Shown: positions 14,933-22,420, counted from the first letter of the stretch. The stretch is DNA of 27,423 nt from Clostridiales bacterium (GCA_019422005.1 JAHZEF010000016.1:1-27423); one strand, 5' to 3'. Program-made: numbers and translations. The notes: generated by a model not told the origin, from the sequence alone.

Positions 14933-15577
14933 ATGCGGACTTTGATCATCACATGTGAAACCTTGAGAAATGAAATAGAACTTGTTCTCAAACAGTATGA
15001 ATTAAATTTTGACATCGTTTGGCTGGAATCCGGGTTACACGACATACCGGCAGAGCTTCACAGTCTTTTACAAAAAAGCCTGGATCAGGTTCAAGGATAT
15101 GACCGGGTACTGTTGGCGCTTGGAAGATGCGGCGGCGCTTTGGGCGGACTGAAAACGGGTAACTATGAGACCATTCTTCCAAAGGCGGATGACTGCATCT
15201 CGCTGTTTTTCGGATCGGATAAGGAACGTTATCAATTCGGAAACAAATATGCGGCGGTTTATCTGACAGAAGGATGGGCATGCGGAGAACGAGGGATCCT
15301 TTCAGACGTGAAAACGTATCTTGAAGAATATGACGAAGAAACTGCAAAGTACCTGACAGACGCCCTTTATGGGAATTTCCATACGCTGGCGCTGCTCGAT
15401 ACCGGCGCATACGCAGTTGGAAAATTGGCGGAAGAAAGTGCAGAAGCCGCTTCGCTCTGCGGCCTGAAGCAAAAAATTGTTCCGGTTAAGCTGACTTATT
15501 TCGAACAGCTTCTATCCGGCCCTTGGGAGCAAGAACTCTTTTACATTGTTCCTCCGAACGGTATCCTGACATTATGA
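14933..15577 (+). CDS. DUF1638 domain protein
   Basis: A 214-residue protein of the DUF1638 family. Typical features are an N-terminal LIITCETLRNEIE strand-helix, VLLALGRCGGALGGLKTG, ILPKADDCISLFFGSDKERY, the YLTEGWACG block and GNFHTLALLDTGAY. The conserved cysteines (ITCE, GRCGG, ADDCI, WACG) hint at metal or thiol chemistry. The biochemical function is unknown; members are known near corrinoid methyltransferase genes in methanogens and clostridia, which suggests a link to methyl-group handling. The ATG at 14933 has GGAGG eight bases upstream. It sits 32 bases after ogt copy 2 and is transcribed with it. Confidence 0.82.
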   Translation: MRTLIITCETLRNEIELVLKQYELNFDIVWLESGLHDIPAELHSLLQKSLDQVQGYDRVLLALGRCGGALGGLKTGNYETILPKADDCISLFFGSDKERYQFGNKYAAVYLTEGWACGERGILSDVKTYLEEYDEETAKYLTDALYGNFHTLALLDTGAYAVGKLAEESAEAASLCGLKQKIVPVKLTYFEQLLSGPWEQELFYIVPPNGILTL

Positions 15578-15615
15578 TGAATGATTTTCTGTAAATTCCG
15601 ACAAAAGGAGGGAGC

Positions 15616-16334
15616 GTGTGCATGACTTCCGATTTCTTCCTGGAAGAAGCCGGCCCGTGGCGGCAGGAAGCGTGGGACATCATGCGGCAGCGTTCCGGTG
15701 TAATTTTTTACCTTCCGACAAAACGGCCGCGGCGTGTGGAATCCTGCCTGCCCCCGGATTGGGGCGATGGGTGGGAGAGTATTTCCTTTAATGTGACATG
15801 TGAAAACCAACGCAGAACGGACGAACGGATACCGATTCTGCTTTCGCTGCCAGTTCGACATAGGGGCATATGTGCTGCTCCCATGATCGGCCCGGTAGAG
15901 ATTGACAATTATCTCGCTGCAGGTCAAATCGAAGAAGTGCGCTGCGGCGGAGAAAATTACGATGGTTGCCGCCCCTGCCGATTTGAATGGGTCAAAGCAC
16001 TCAGCGGTCAGTGCAGAAAGCGCAATATAACGTTTTGCTTTTATGAAACGGGAACGGTTTCCTATAAAGGAAACAGGCGGTACTGTAGCCCTGACAAAAA
16101 GGTACAGTCTCAGCAGGCGTTCCGTTCAGGTCTCAGCCACGAAGGAAAACAAGCGAAATTGATTCTAACAGACGAACTGGGAAGGAAAATCCCGGAAAGC
16201 GAATTGTATGTGTGTTTCACCCTGTCGGTTGTAAAGAATGCGGTAGCCGCATGCGGTGCAGCGGCTGTTCCGATTGCGGAAAATGCGAAAAGACAAGATG
16301 GGAGAAACAACATGAGCGAAAATTCTTTGATTGA
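15616..16334 (+). pseudogene. DUF5131 (Gp37/Gp68-like) gene, N-truncated and frameshifted
   Basis: The frame opening at GTG 15616 (ATG 15622) reads CMTSDFFLEEAGPWRQEAWDIMRQRS, then PPDWGDGWESI and CENQRRTDERIP, matching the middle of DUF5131 proteins. The N-terminal part that normally holds the CxxxCxxC-type radical-SAM-like cysteines is absent. Near 16208-16214, at a TGTGTGT run, the homologous frame switches: the continuing ORF is non-homologous, whereas the other frame reads FHPVGCKECGSRMRCSGCSDCGKCEK and ends at 16334. Thus the gene lost its start and its true C-terminal Cys cluster. A good GGAGG precedes 15616, so a truncated product may still be made. The true stop overlaps the next gene by 23 bases. 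Confidence 0.68.
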
Positions 16335-16599
16335 AAAAATACACAAATCCTTCACCACGCAGGCCGCTGGATTTGAAACGGATAAAATGAACTTTACCAA
16401 ACAGGAATATTTGGACGATACCGTGCGTTCCATCGGGCTGCCTGAGGCGGATCGGGTTCGTGAAGCGGCCTCCGGCACCTGTGCGTGCAGACGGGCGGTT
16501 GCTTCCCATGTCCATCAAGTGACTTGCGTGGACGCAGCACCCGCTATGCTTGCGGCGGGGCGGGCTGCGGCGGAAAAAGACAGACTTTCAAATATTTAA
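16312..16599 (+). pseudogene. truncated class I SAM-dependent methyltransferase
   Basis: From ATG 16312, with GGGAGA nine bases upstream, the frame reads MSENSLIEKIHKSFTTQAAGFE, KMNFTKQEYLDDTVRSIGL, then a degenerate SAM-binding motif (REAASGTCACRRAVASHV) and VTCVDAAPAMLAAGRAAAEK, and stops after 95 residues. Related enzymes run on for another 150 or so residues with the acidic post-motifs, so only the N-terminal third remains. It lies at the right end of the low-GC island, where homology ends and host-like GC returns. Because of the upstream frameshift it appears fused to the DUF5131 remnant in one long open frame; that fusion is not ancestral. A functional product is unlikely. Confidence 0.72.
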
Positions 16600-16707
16600 T
16601 TTACAGAAGGGCTTGCTGAACCGGCGGAGGCCCCTTCTGCGCCGGATCGCAGGCTTTTTGAACTGCTGAATGCGCCCGCCTGCCAGACAGGCTGTTTTGA
16701 CAGGCGG

Positions 16708-16741
16708 AACGCCCGGCTCCCTCCTGGGAGCCGGGCGTTTT
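16708..16741. terminator. 14-bp stem terminator between island and adenine deaminase
   Basis: AACGCCCGGCTCCC (16708-16721) pairs perfectly with 16726-16739 around a TCCT loop, followed by TT on the plus strand. It separates the convergent island operon and ade gene. A weaker GCCTG/CAGGC hairpin with TGTTTT precedes it at 16678-16698. Confidence 0.72.
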
Positions 16742-16768
16742 GGCAGCGCCTGCGGCCGGCCGGCGCCG

Positions 16769-18502
16769 CTACACATATTGCTGGGTATTGACGTCGATCA
16801 CACCGCGGGTTGTGATCCGCAGCGTGGGGATGACCGGAAGCGCCATGAAGCTCAGCGTCATAAACGGATCCACGCCCGTGCTGACGCCCAGGCCGAACGC
16901 CACCTGCTTGGCATGCTCCAGCTTTTCGTTGATCCGCTCCACCGGCTGGTCGGACATGATGCCGGCCACCTCCAGCACCACCTCGGCCAGGATCCGGCCG
17001 CCCTGCACCACCACGATGCCGCCGCGGTTTTCCACGACGCGGTTGGCCGCCGCCGCCATGTCCGCGGAATTGGAACCCACCACGATGATGTTGTGGCTGT
17101 CATGGGAAATGGAGGTTGCCACAGCGCCGGACTGCAGGCCGTAGCCCTGAAGGTAGCCGAGGCCGATGTGCCCGGTTCCCTTGTGGCGTTCGATGACGGC
17201 GATCTTCAGGATATCGCGCTCCAGATCCACATGATCGGCATACCCGTTGTCGGTGGAAACGATTTCGCCCGGCACCAGGCCGATGACGCCGCGGCGGCGC
17301 TGATCCCGGAAGTCGTCGGCGCACAGGGGGCGGACGTGGAAGGTATCGTGCGCCCGCTCCGAAAGATACGGTTCGATCATGGGGCTGGGGATTTCCCGGA
17401 AATAGTCGTCTCCGTACCAGAGCTTGCCCTTCTTGAACACCATCTGCACCCCGAAGTCCCGGAGGTTGTCCACAATGGCAAAGTCTGCCAGATAGCCCGG
17501 CGCGATGGCGCCGCGGTTGTTGAGCTGATAATAGCGCGCCGCGTTATGGCTGGCGGCCTTGACGGCGATGATGGGATCGACGCCCTGCCGGACCGCCCGC
17601 CTGACGATATCATCGATGTGGCCGTGCTCCAAAAGGTCGTTGGGGTGCTTGTCGTCGGTACAGAACATGCAGCGTTCATAGTACCGCGGCGTCAGCAGCG
17701 GCAGCAGCGCATCCAGGTTCCGGGCGGCGGTGCCCTCCCGGATCATGATAAACTGGCCGCGCTGGAGCTTCCGGATGGCGTCGTCCAGTTCGGAGCACTC
17801 ATGGTCGGAGTAGACGCCGGCCGCCACATAGGCGTCCAGATCCCTGCCCAGCAGGCCGGGGGCGTGGCCGTCGATTTTTTTGTGATGCGCCTGTGCAGCC
17901 ACGATTTTTTCAATGACGCCGGGGTCTGCGGCGATGACGCCGGGAAAGTTCATCATTTCCGCCAGCCCGTTGACCCGGGGGTGGTCATAGAAGGAATCAA
18001 TGGCGCGGTAGTCCAGCGCCGCGCCGGACTCGTCCATGGGCGTGGCCGGCACGCAGGAAGGGAGCATGAACCGCACGTCGATGGGCAGCCCCTCCGTCGC
18101 CTGGAGCATGTAATCGATTCCATCGGTTCCCATCACGTTGGTGATCTCATGCGGGTCAGTGATGACGGTGGTGGTGCCGTGGGGCAGCACCGCCCGGACG
18201 AACTCCCGGGGGCTGGCCAGGGAGCTTTCCAGATGGATGTGGGCGTCGATGAAGCCGGGCAGCACGACCAGGCCCGACACGTCGTATTCTGTCCGCCCGG
18301 CATAGTCTCCCATGCCGACGATCAGCCCCTCCGCCACGGCGATGTCGCCCTCCAGCAGCTCGTTGGAGAAGACGTTGAGATAGACTGCGTGCTTCAGGAC
18401 CAGGTCCGCCGGTTCCCTTCCGGCGGCCACGCGGATGATCCGCTGCTTTTTCAGCAGCTTTCGGTTGATCCTGCCGGAATAGCTTTCGTTTGCGTTGGCC
18501 AT
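16769..18502 (-). CDS. ade: adenine deaminase
   Basis: A 577-residue amidohydrolase that converts adenine to hypoxanthine and ammonia in purine salvage. Metal-site motifs are in order: PGFIDAHIHLESSLASPREF, HGTTTVITDPHEITNVMG, KIDGHAPGL, and CTDDKHPNDLLEHGHID; the family C-terminal block SHDSHNIIVVGSN follows. An N-terminal beta domain (ADLVLKHAVYLNVFSNE) and a full C-terminal domain are present, so the length is normal. Start chosen at the ATG 18502 with AAAGG nine bases upstream; an in-frame ATG at 18511 overlaps that site. No purine riboswitch is seen before it. It is transcribed away from the GntR gene cluster. Confidence 0.95.
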   Translation of the reverse strand: MANANESYSGRINRKLLKKQRIIRVAAGREPADLVLKHAVYLNVFSNELLEGDIAVAEGLIVGMGDYAGRTEYDVSGLVVLPGFIDAHIHLESSLASPREFVRAVLPHGTTTVITDPHEITNVMGTDGIDYMLQATEGLPIDVRFMLPSCVPATPMDESGAALDYRAIDSFYDHPRVNGLAEMMNFPGVIAADPGVIEKIVAAQAHHKKIDGHAPGLLGRDLDAYVAAGVYSDHECSELDDAIRKLQRGQFIMIREGTAARNLDALLPLLTPRYYERCMFCTDDKHPNDLLEHGHIDDIVRRAVRQGVDPIIAVKAASHNAARYYQLNNRGAIAPGYLADFAIVDNLRDFGVQMVFKKGKLWYGDDYFREIPSPMIEPYLSERAHDTFHVRPLCADDFRDQRRRGVIGLVPGEIVSTDNGYADHVDLERDILKIAVIERHKGTGHIGLGYLQGYGLQSGAVATSISHDSHNIIVVGSNSADMAAAANRVVENRGGIVVVQGGRILAEVVLEVAGIMSDQPVERINEKLEHAKQVAFGLGVSTGVDPFMTLSFMALPVIPTLRITTRGVIDVNTQQYV

Positions 18503-18586
18503 GACGATCATCCTTTCTGAAATTGTAGAATTCGACGGAATTGAACAAATAATCTGCGGACTATTTAGTGATTAAATCCAATTTTA

Positions 18587-18618
18587 CCATGGACGCGCCG
18601 ATTTGTCCATGGTTTTTT
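18587..18618 (+). terminator. terminator hairpin with no gene upstream (1)
   Basis: CCATGGAC (18587-18594) and GTCCATGG (18605-18612) form a perfect 8-bp stem with a 10-base loop and are followed by TTTTTT. It points along the plus strand, yet the DNA before it is the divergent ade promoter region. Confidence 0.75.
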
Positions 18619-18652
18619 GCCGGCTGCGCTGATCCATGCAAAAGGGGCCGGG

Positions 18653-18682
18653 CCGCCTGCGGCGCGCCGCAGGCGGTTTTTT
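18653..18682 (+). terminator. terminator hairpin with no gene upstream (2)
   Basis: CCGCCTGCGG (18653-18662) and CCGCAGGCGG (18667-18676) form a 10-bp stem with a CGCG loop, followed by TTTTTT. It lies 15 bases before the -35 of the GntR operon, insulating that promoter from plus-strand transcription. Confidence 0.88.
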
Positions 18683-18696
18683 CCGGTTCCTGCCTC

Positions 18697-18746
18697 TTGA
18701 CAACCGGGCCCTGTGTGTATATACTGTATATATCGAATATGTACAG
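18697..18746 (+). promoter_or_regulatory. promoter and candidate operator of GntR-ABC operon
   Basis: TTGACA (18697-18702) and TATACT (18720-18725) are spaced by 17 bases. CTGTATATAT and ATATGTACAG (18724-18746) form an imperfect dyad, nine of ten pairs with a three-base centre, covering the -10 edge and start point. This is the expected place for autorepression by the GntR protein encoded next. Confidence 0.82.
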
Positions 18747-18767
18747 TTCGGATAAAAAAGAGGTGTC

Positions 18768-19163
18768 ATGATGGAGATCTACATCAGCAACACCGGCGAA
18801 AAACCGATTTATGCGCAGATTACGGATCAGATCAAGGCGAAAATCCTGTCCGGCGAGCTGCCGGAGGGGGAGGCGCTGCCCAGCATCCGCCTGCTGGCCA
18901 GGGAACTGCGGATCAGCGTCATCACCACCAAGCGCGCCTATGAGGATCTGGAGCAGGCCGGATTTGTGACCACGGTCCCGGGGAAGGGCTGCTTTGTCGC
19001 CCCGCAGAACGTGGAGCTGCGCCGGGAGGAGACGCTGCGGAAGGTGGAAGTGTGCCTTCTGTCGGCGCTGCAGGCGGCGCGGGCCGGCGGCGTGACGGAT
19101 CGGGAGGTCGCCGAAACCCTGTCGCTATTGATGGAGGGAGACAATTTTGGAGAATCTGATTGA
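18768..19163 (+). CDS. GntR family regulator, YtrA subfamily
   Basis: A 131-residue regulator with an N-terminal winged helix (PIYAQITDQIKAKILSGELPEGEALPSIRLLARELRISVITTKRAYEDLEQAGFVTTVPGKGCFV) and a short helical tail without a large ligand domain, which defines the YtrA subfamily. These proteins repress adjacent ABC transporter genes and respond to cell-wall antibiotics or unknown effectors. Two ATGs stand side by side at 18768 and 18771 with GAGG upstream. The stop overlaps the start of the ABC ATPase by 17 bases, so the three genes form one unit. Confidence 0.93.
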   Translation: MMEIYISNTGEKPIYAQITDQIKAKILSGELPEGEALPSIRLLARELRISVITTKRAYEDLEQAGFVTTVPGKGCFVAPQNVELRREETLRKVEVCLLSALQAARAGGVTDREVAETLSLLMEGDNFGESD

Positions 19164-19998
19164 GGTTCGGGGGCTCTGCAAGCGTTACCGTGGCTTTTCC
19201 CTGGACCGGGTGGATCTGACCGTTCCGGCGGGCATGATCGTGGGCCTGATCGGGGAGAACGGCGCGGGGAAAACCACCACGATCAAGGCCGTGCTCAATG
19301 TGATCCGGCCGGATGCGGGCACGGTGCGGCTGCTGGGCCGGGATCCGTCCGATCCCCGGGCGCGGGCCGGCGCCGCGGCAGTGTTTGAAGACAGCTATTT
19401 CTACGGCGGCCTGACGCCGAAGCAGGTCGGCTCGGCCATGGCCGGGATCTGCAGGGAGTGGGACGGGGCGCTGTTCCGCAGCTGCTGCGGACGCTTTGGC
19501 CTGGATTGGAGCAAGCCGCTGAAGGAGTTCAGCCGCGGCATGCGCATGAAGCTGAGCCTGGCCACGGCGCTGGCCCGCCGGCCCCGCCTGCTGGTGCTGG
19601 ACGAGGCCACCAGCGGCCTGGATCCGGTGGTGCGCGGCGAGATCCTGGATCTGTTCCTGGAGTTCATTCAGGATGAGCGCTGCGGCGTGCTGCTGTCCAG
19701 CCATATCACCGCGGATCTGGAGCGGGTTGCCGACCAGATCGCCTACCTCCATCAGGGCCGTCTGCTGTTTCAGGAAGACAAGGACCGGCTGATGGAGGAG
19801 CTGGCGGTGCTGCGCTGCCCGGCGGCAGAGCTGGATACGCTGCCGCCGGAGCTGATTCTGGCGCGGCAGAGCGGGACGTTCGGACCGTCGGCGCTGGTGC
19901 GCAGCCCCGGCCGGGTGCGCCGGCTGCTGCCCGGCGCGGTGCTGGACAAAATCAGCCTGGATGAGATGATGCAGTTTTACAGTGGAGGTGCGGAATGA
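19147..19998 (+). CDS. ABC transporter ATP-binding protein
   Basis: A 283-residue ATPase of an export-type ABC system. Walker A is GENGAGKTT, the signature is FSRGMRMKLSLA (a degenerate form of LSGGQ, common in this regulator-linked subfamily), Walker B is LLVLDEATSGLDP and the switch histidine is in LLSSHI. The C-terminal 70 residues form an extra domain with no motif I recognise. The start is TTG at 19147 with GGAGGG nine bases upstream, overlapping the gntR end. It pairs with the membrane protein that follows. Confidence 0.93.
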   Translation: MENLIEVRGLCKRYRGFSLDRVDLTVPAGMIVGLIGENGAGKTTTIKAVLNVIRPDAGTVRLLGRDPSDPRARAGAAAVFEDSYFYGGLTPKQVGSAMAGICREWDGALFRSCCGRFGLDWSKPLKEFSRGMRMKLSLATALARRPRLLVLDEATSGLDPVVRGEILDLFLEFIQDERCGVLLSSHITADLERVADQIAYLHQGRLLFQEDKDRLMEELAVLRCPAAELDTLPPELILARQSGTFGPSALVRSPGRVRRLLPGAVLDKISLDEMMQFYSGGAE

Positions 19999-20645
19999 TG
20001 ATCGGCTTCCTGAAAAAGGATGTCTACGCGCTGATCAGCCTGTACAGGAAAAATCTCCTTCTGGTGTATGCCCTGTATACGGTACTGTCCTTTGTCACAG
20101 ACAACCTGTTTTTCCTGTATTTTATGATCTGGCTCATGGGCTTTTATGCGCTGAGCGCCATTTCGCTGGATGACGGCTGCGGCTGGGACCGCTATGCGCG
20201 GACGCTGCCTGCCGCAACAGGCCAGATTGTGGGGGCGCGGTACCTGGTTGCCATCGGCATGGTCCTGGCGGGCGCAGTGCTGGCGCTGCTGATCGGCGCC
20301 GCCAGCACATGCTTCCGCGGCGGCAGCCCGGCGGAGATGGCCGCCACGGTTCCCCTAGTGTCCGGCATTGCCCTGGCCATGATCGGCCTGCTGCTGCCGG
20401 CAGCCTACAAATGGGGCGTGGAAAAAGCGCGCAACGGGTTTCTGGCGCTGTTTCTGCTGGTGTTCCTGGTGCCGCTGCTGATGGAAAAGGGGATTTTGAA
20501 CGGTGCGGCCATGGACAGGGCGTTCCTGTGGCTGGAGGCGCAGCCGCCGGCCCTGCCTGCGGCCGCCGCGCTGGGCCTGGGGCTTCTTGCGTGCGCGGCG
20601 GGCTTTGCCGTCAGCTGCCGTATATACCGCGGCAAGGAGTTCTGA
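19995..20645 (+). CDS. ABC-2 type permease
   Basis: A 216-residue membrane protein with about six hydrophobic segments (near 20-55, 80-105, 118-136, 146-162, 185-205). The segment SLDDGCGWDRYARTLPA between the second and third membrane parts is the typical cytosolic coupling loop of ABC-2 permeases in YtrA-controlled operons. It overlaps the ATPase stop (ATGATG/TGA), so translation is coupled. The substrate is unknown; related systems export or sense peptide antibiotics. Confidence 0.85.
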   Translation: MMIGFLKKDVYALISLYRKNLLLVYALYTVLSFVTDNLFFLYFMIWLMGFYALSAISLDDGCGWDRYARTLPAATGQIVGARYLVAIGMVLAGAVLALLIGAASTCFRGGSPAEMAATVPLVSGIALAMIGLLLPAAYKWGVEKARNGFLALFLLVFLVPLLMEKGILNGAAMDRAFLWLEAQPPALPAAAALGLGLLACAAGFAVSCRIYRGKEF

Positions 20646-20660
20646 TTGGGAATTTTGGCC

Positions 20661-20719
20661 TTGCGCTTTTGAAAAAGTGTGATATGATGGGGATACGAAC
20701 CGAAAAGGAGCGTATCCCC
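20661..20719 (+). promoter_or_regulatory. promoter and inverted repeat before queH
   Basis: TTGCGC (20661-20666) and TATGAT (20683-20688) are spaced by 16 bases. GGGGATACG (20689-20697) and CGTATCCCC (20711-20719) form a perfect 9-bp dyad whose 13-base spacer contains the AAAAGGAG ribosome site of queH. It could be an operator at the transcription start, or a leader stem that hides the ribosome site when transcription starts further upstream. Confidence 0.65.
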
Positions 20720-20720
20720 A

Positions 20721-21266
20721 TTGAATCTGCTGATGCATATCTGCTGCGCGCCCTGCGCCAACCGGCCTGTGGCGCAGCTGCGGGAGGAGGGCCATACCGT
20801 TACCGGCTATTGGTACAATCCCAACATCCATCCGTTCACCGAATACCGTGCCCGCCGCAATTGCCTGCGGGACTATGCCGCGGAAATCGGCCTTCCGCTT
20901 CTGGAACGGGACGACTATGGCCTGCGGCCCTTTGTCCGGGCGGTGGCGGCGGATTTGGACGGGCGGTGTGTGAAGTGCTATGAGATGCGCCTGTTTGAGA
21001 CGGCCCGCAGGGCGGCGGAGGGCGGGTTCGACGGCTTTACCTCCAGCCTGTTCATCAGCCCCTATCAGCAATATGACCTGATGGCCGCCACGGCGGCCCG
21101 CGCCGCCGCCGCGTACGGCGTGGCGTTCTTCAACCGCGACTTCCGCCCGCTCTTCCGGGAAGGACAGCAGTTTGCCCGGGAGCACGGTTTTTATATGCAG
21201 AAGTACTGCGGCTGTGTATTCTCCGAACAGGAGCGGTACCTGAAGCCGCAAAAAATTATTCCATGA
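20721..21266 (+). CDS. queH: epoxyqueuosine reductase QueH
   Basis: A 181-residue protein of the QueH (DUF208) family that reduces epoxyqueuosine to queuosine in tRNA, the last step of queuosine synthesis. The conserved cysteines are at HICCAPCAN (C8, C9, C12), DGRCVKCYEMRL, and KYCGCVFSEQERY, which ligand an iron-sulfur cluster plus second metal in characterised QueH. SLFISPYQQ and FFNRDFRP are further family blocks. The TTG at 20721 is the only sensible start: the domain begins at residue 2, with AAAGGAG ten bases upstream. It is followed closely by rubrerythrin. Confidence 0.94.
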   Translation: MNLLMHICCAPCANRPVAQLREEGHTVTGYWYNPNIHPFTEYRARRNCLRDYAAEIGLPLLERDDYGLRPFVRAVAADLDGRCVKCYEMRLFETARRAAEGGFDGFTSSLFISPYQQYDLMAATAARAAAAYGVAFFNRDFRPLFREGQQFAREHGFYMQKYCGCVFSEQERYLKPQKIIP

Positions 21267-21292
21267 AAAACAAGAAAAAGGAGAGATCAACC

Positions 21293-21826
21293 ATGGATTT
21301 GAAAGGTTCCAAGACAGAGCAGAATTTGATGACTGCGTTCGCCGGCGAGTCCCAGGCCAGGAACAAGTATACCTATTACGCTTCCAAGGCGCGCAAGGAC
21401 GGCTATGTCCAGATTGCAAACCTGTTTGAGGAGACTGCCAACAACGAAAAAGAGCATGCCAAGATGTGGTTCAAGCTGTTCCACGGCATCGGCTCCACTG
21501 CCGACAACCTGCTGGACGCCGCCCAGGGCGAGAACTACGAATGGACCGATATGTACGCCTCGTTTGCCCGGGAGGCGCGGGAAGAGGGATTTGACCACAT
21601 CGCCGAACTGTTTGAAGGCGTGGCGGCCGTTGAGAAGGAGCACGAGGAGCGCTATCGCAAGCTGCTGGCCAACGTGGAGGGCGGCCTGGTGTTCAGCAAG
21701 GACGGCGACGTGATCTGGCAGTGCAGCAACTGCGGCCATATCGTCGTGGGCCGGAAGGCGCCGGAGGTCTGTCCTGTCTGCGCGCATCCGCAGGCGTACT
21801 TCCAGGTCAAAGCGGAAAACTATTGA
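21293..21826 (+). CDS. rubrerythrin
   Basis: A 177-residue non-heme diiron peroxidase that detoxifies hydrogen peroxide in anaerobes. The four-helix domain carries metal-binding glutamates in FAGESQARNKYTYY, EETANNEKEHAK, EGVAAVEKEHEERY, and a C-terminal rubredoxin domain holds CSNCGHI ... CPVCAHPQAYF. The start ATG at 21293 follows AAGGAG; an ATG at 21263 overlapping queH would place the ribosome site inside the gene and is rejected. It lies 26 bases after queH and is likely co-transcribed. Confidence 0.95.
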   Translation: MDLKGSKTEQNLMTAFAGESQARNKYTYYASKARKDGYVQIANLFEETANNEKEHAKMWFKLFHGIGSTADNLLDAAQGENYEWTDMYASFAREAREEGFDHIAELFEGVAAVEKEHEERYRKLLANVEGGLVFSKDGDVIWQCSNCGHIVVGRKAPEVCPVCAHPQAYFQVKAENY

Positions 21827-21855
21827 GACAGCGCGCGTACCTGCCTGCAGATACG

Positions 21856-21885
21856 GAGCCGCCGGAGCCTGTGCGCCGGCGGCTC
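21856..21885 (+). other. 10-bp stem-loop after rubrerythrin
   Basis: GAGCCGCCGG (21856-21865) pairs with CCGGCGGCTC (21876-21885) around a 10-base loop. Only a short T-poor sequence follows, so termination would be incomplete and the next gene may be partly read through. Confidence 0.55.
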
Positions 21886-21928
21886 TCTGCATGGCCGGCG
21901 TCCGCTGCACAGCGAAGGAGCCTGACAA

Positions 21929-22420
21929 ATGCATGTTGAACTTCGGCGGTACCGGGCGGAAGATCTGCCGGGAATGGCCGCTGTGTGGAACGAGATTGTG
22001 GAGGAAGGGGCGGCGTTTCCGCAGGAGGAGCCGCTGACGGCGGAGACGGCCGGGCCGTTTTTTGCGGGGCAGACCGACACTGTGGTGGCGGCGGATGCGG
22101 ATACCGGCGCCGTGCTGGGGCTGTATATTCTGCATCCGAACAATGTGGGGCGGTGCGGCCATATCTGCAACGCCAGCTATGCCGTCGCGCGAGGCAGCCG
22201 CGGCAGGCGCATCGGCGAACGCCTGGTGCGCGACAGCATGGAGCGCGGGCGGGCCCATGGGTTCCGGATCCTGCAGTTCAATGCCGTCGTGGCCTCCAAT
22301 ACCCGGACGAGGCAGCTGTATCAGCGGCTGGGATTTGTACAGCTGGGAGTGATCCCGGGCGGCTTCCGGGGGAAAGACGGCCGCTATGAGGACATCTGTC
22401 CGTATTATTATCTGCTTTAA
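21929..22420 (+). CDS. GNAT family N-acetyltransferase
   Basis: A 163-residue acetyltransferase that moves an acetyl group from acetyl-CoA to an unknown amine. It has the usual N-terminal LRRYRAEDLPGMAAVWNEIVEEG, the acetyl-CoA loop ARGSRGRRIGERLVRDS, and the C-terminal FNAVVASNTRTRQLYQRLGFVQLGVIPGGF, close to phosphinothricin acetyltransferase-like members. The ATG at 21929 has AAGGAG eight bases upstream. The substrate cannot be told. Two strong hairpins follow. Confidence 0.9.
   Translation: MHVELRRYRAEDLPGMAAVWNEIVEEGAAFPQEEPLTAETAGPFFAGQTDTVVAADADTGAVLGLYILHPNNVGRCGHICNASYAVARGSRGRRIGERLVRDSMERGRAHGFRILQFNAVVASNTRTRQLYQRLGFVQLGVIPGGFRGKDGRYEDICPYYYLL

Noticed and set aside
15616..16599. 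genuine DUF5131-methyltransferase fusion protein of 327 residues
   Set aside because: The continuous frame arises from a frameshift at the TGTGTGT run; the methyltransferase has its own ribosome site and start, and the true DUF5131 tail lies in another frame.
10826..16768. flanking direct repeats or IS ends of the island
   Set aside because: I looked for matching short sequences at both borders and found none longer than chance.
16670..18520. 616-residue plus-strand open frame opposite adenine deaminase
   Set aside because: It mirrors the ade codons in high-GC DNA, is rich in H, D, G and V repeats without motifs, and has no ribosome site.
18503..18700. purine riboswitch before ade
   Set aside because: No purine aptamer-like three-way junction core is visible on the minus strand and the T-tailed hairpins point the other way.
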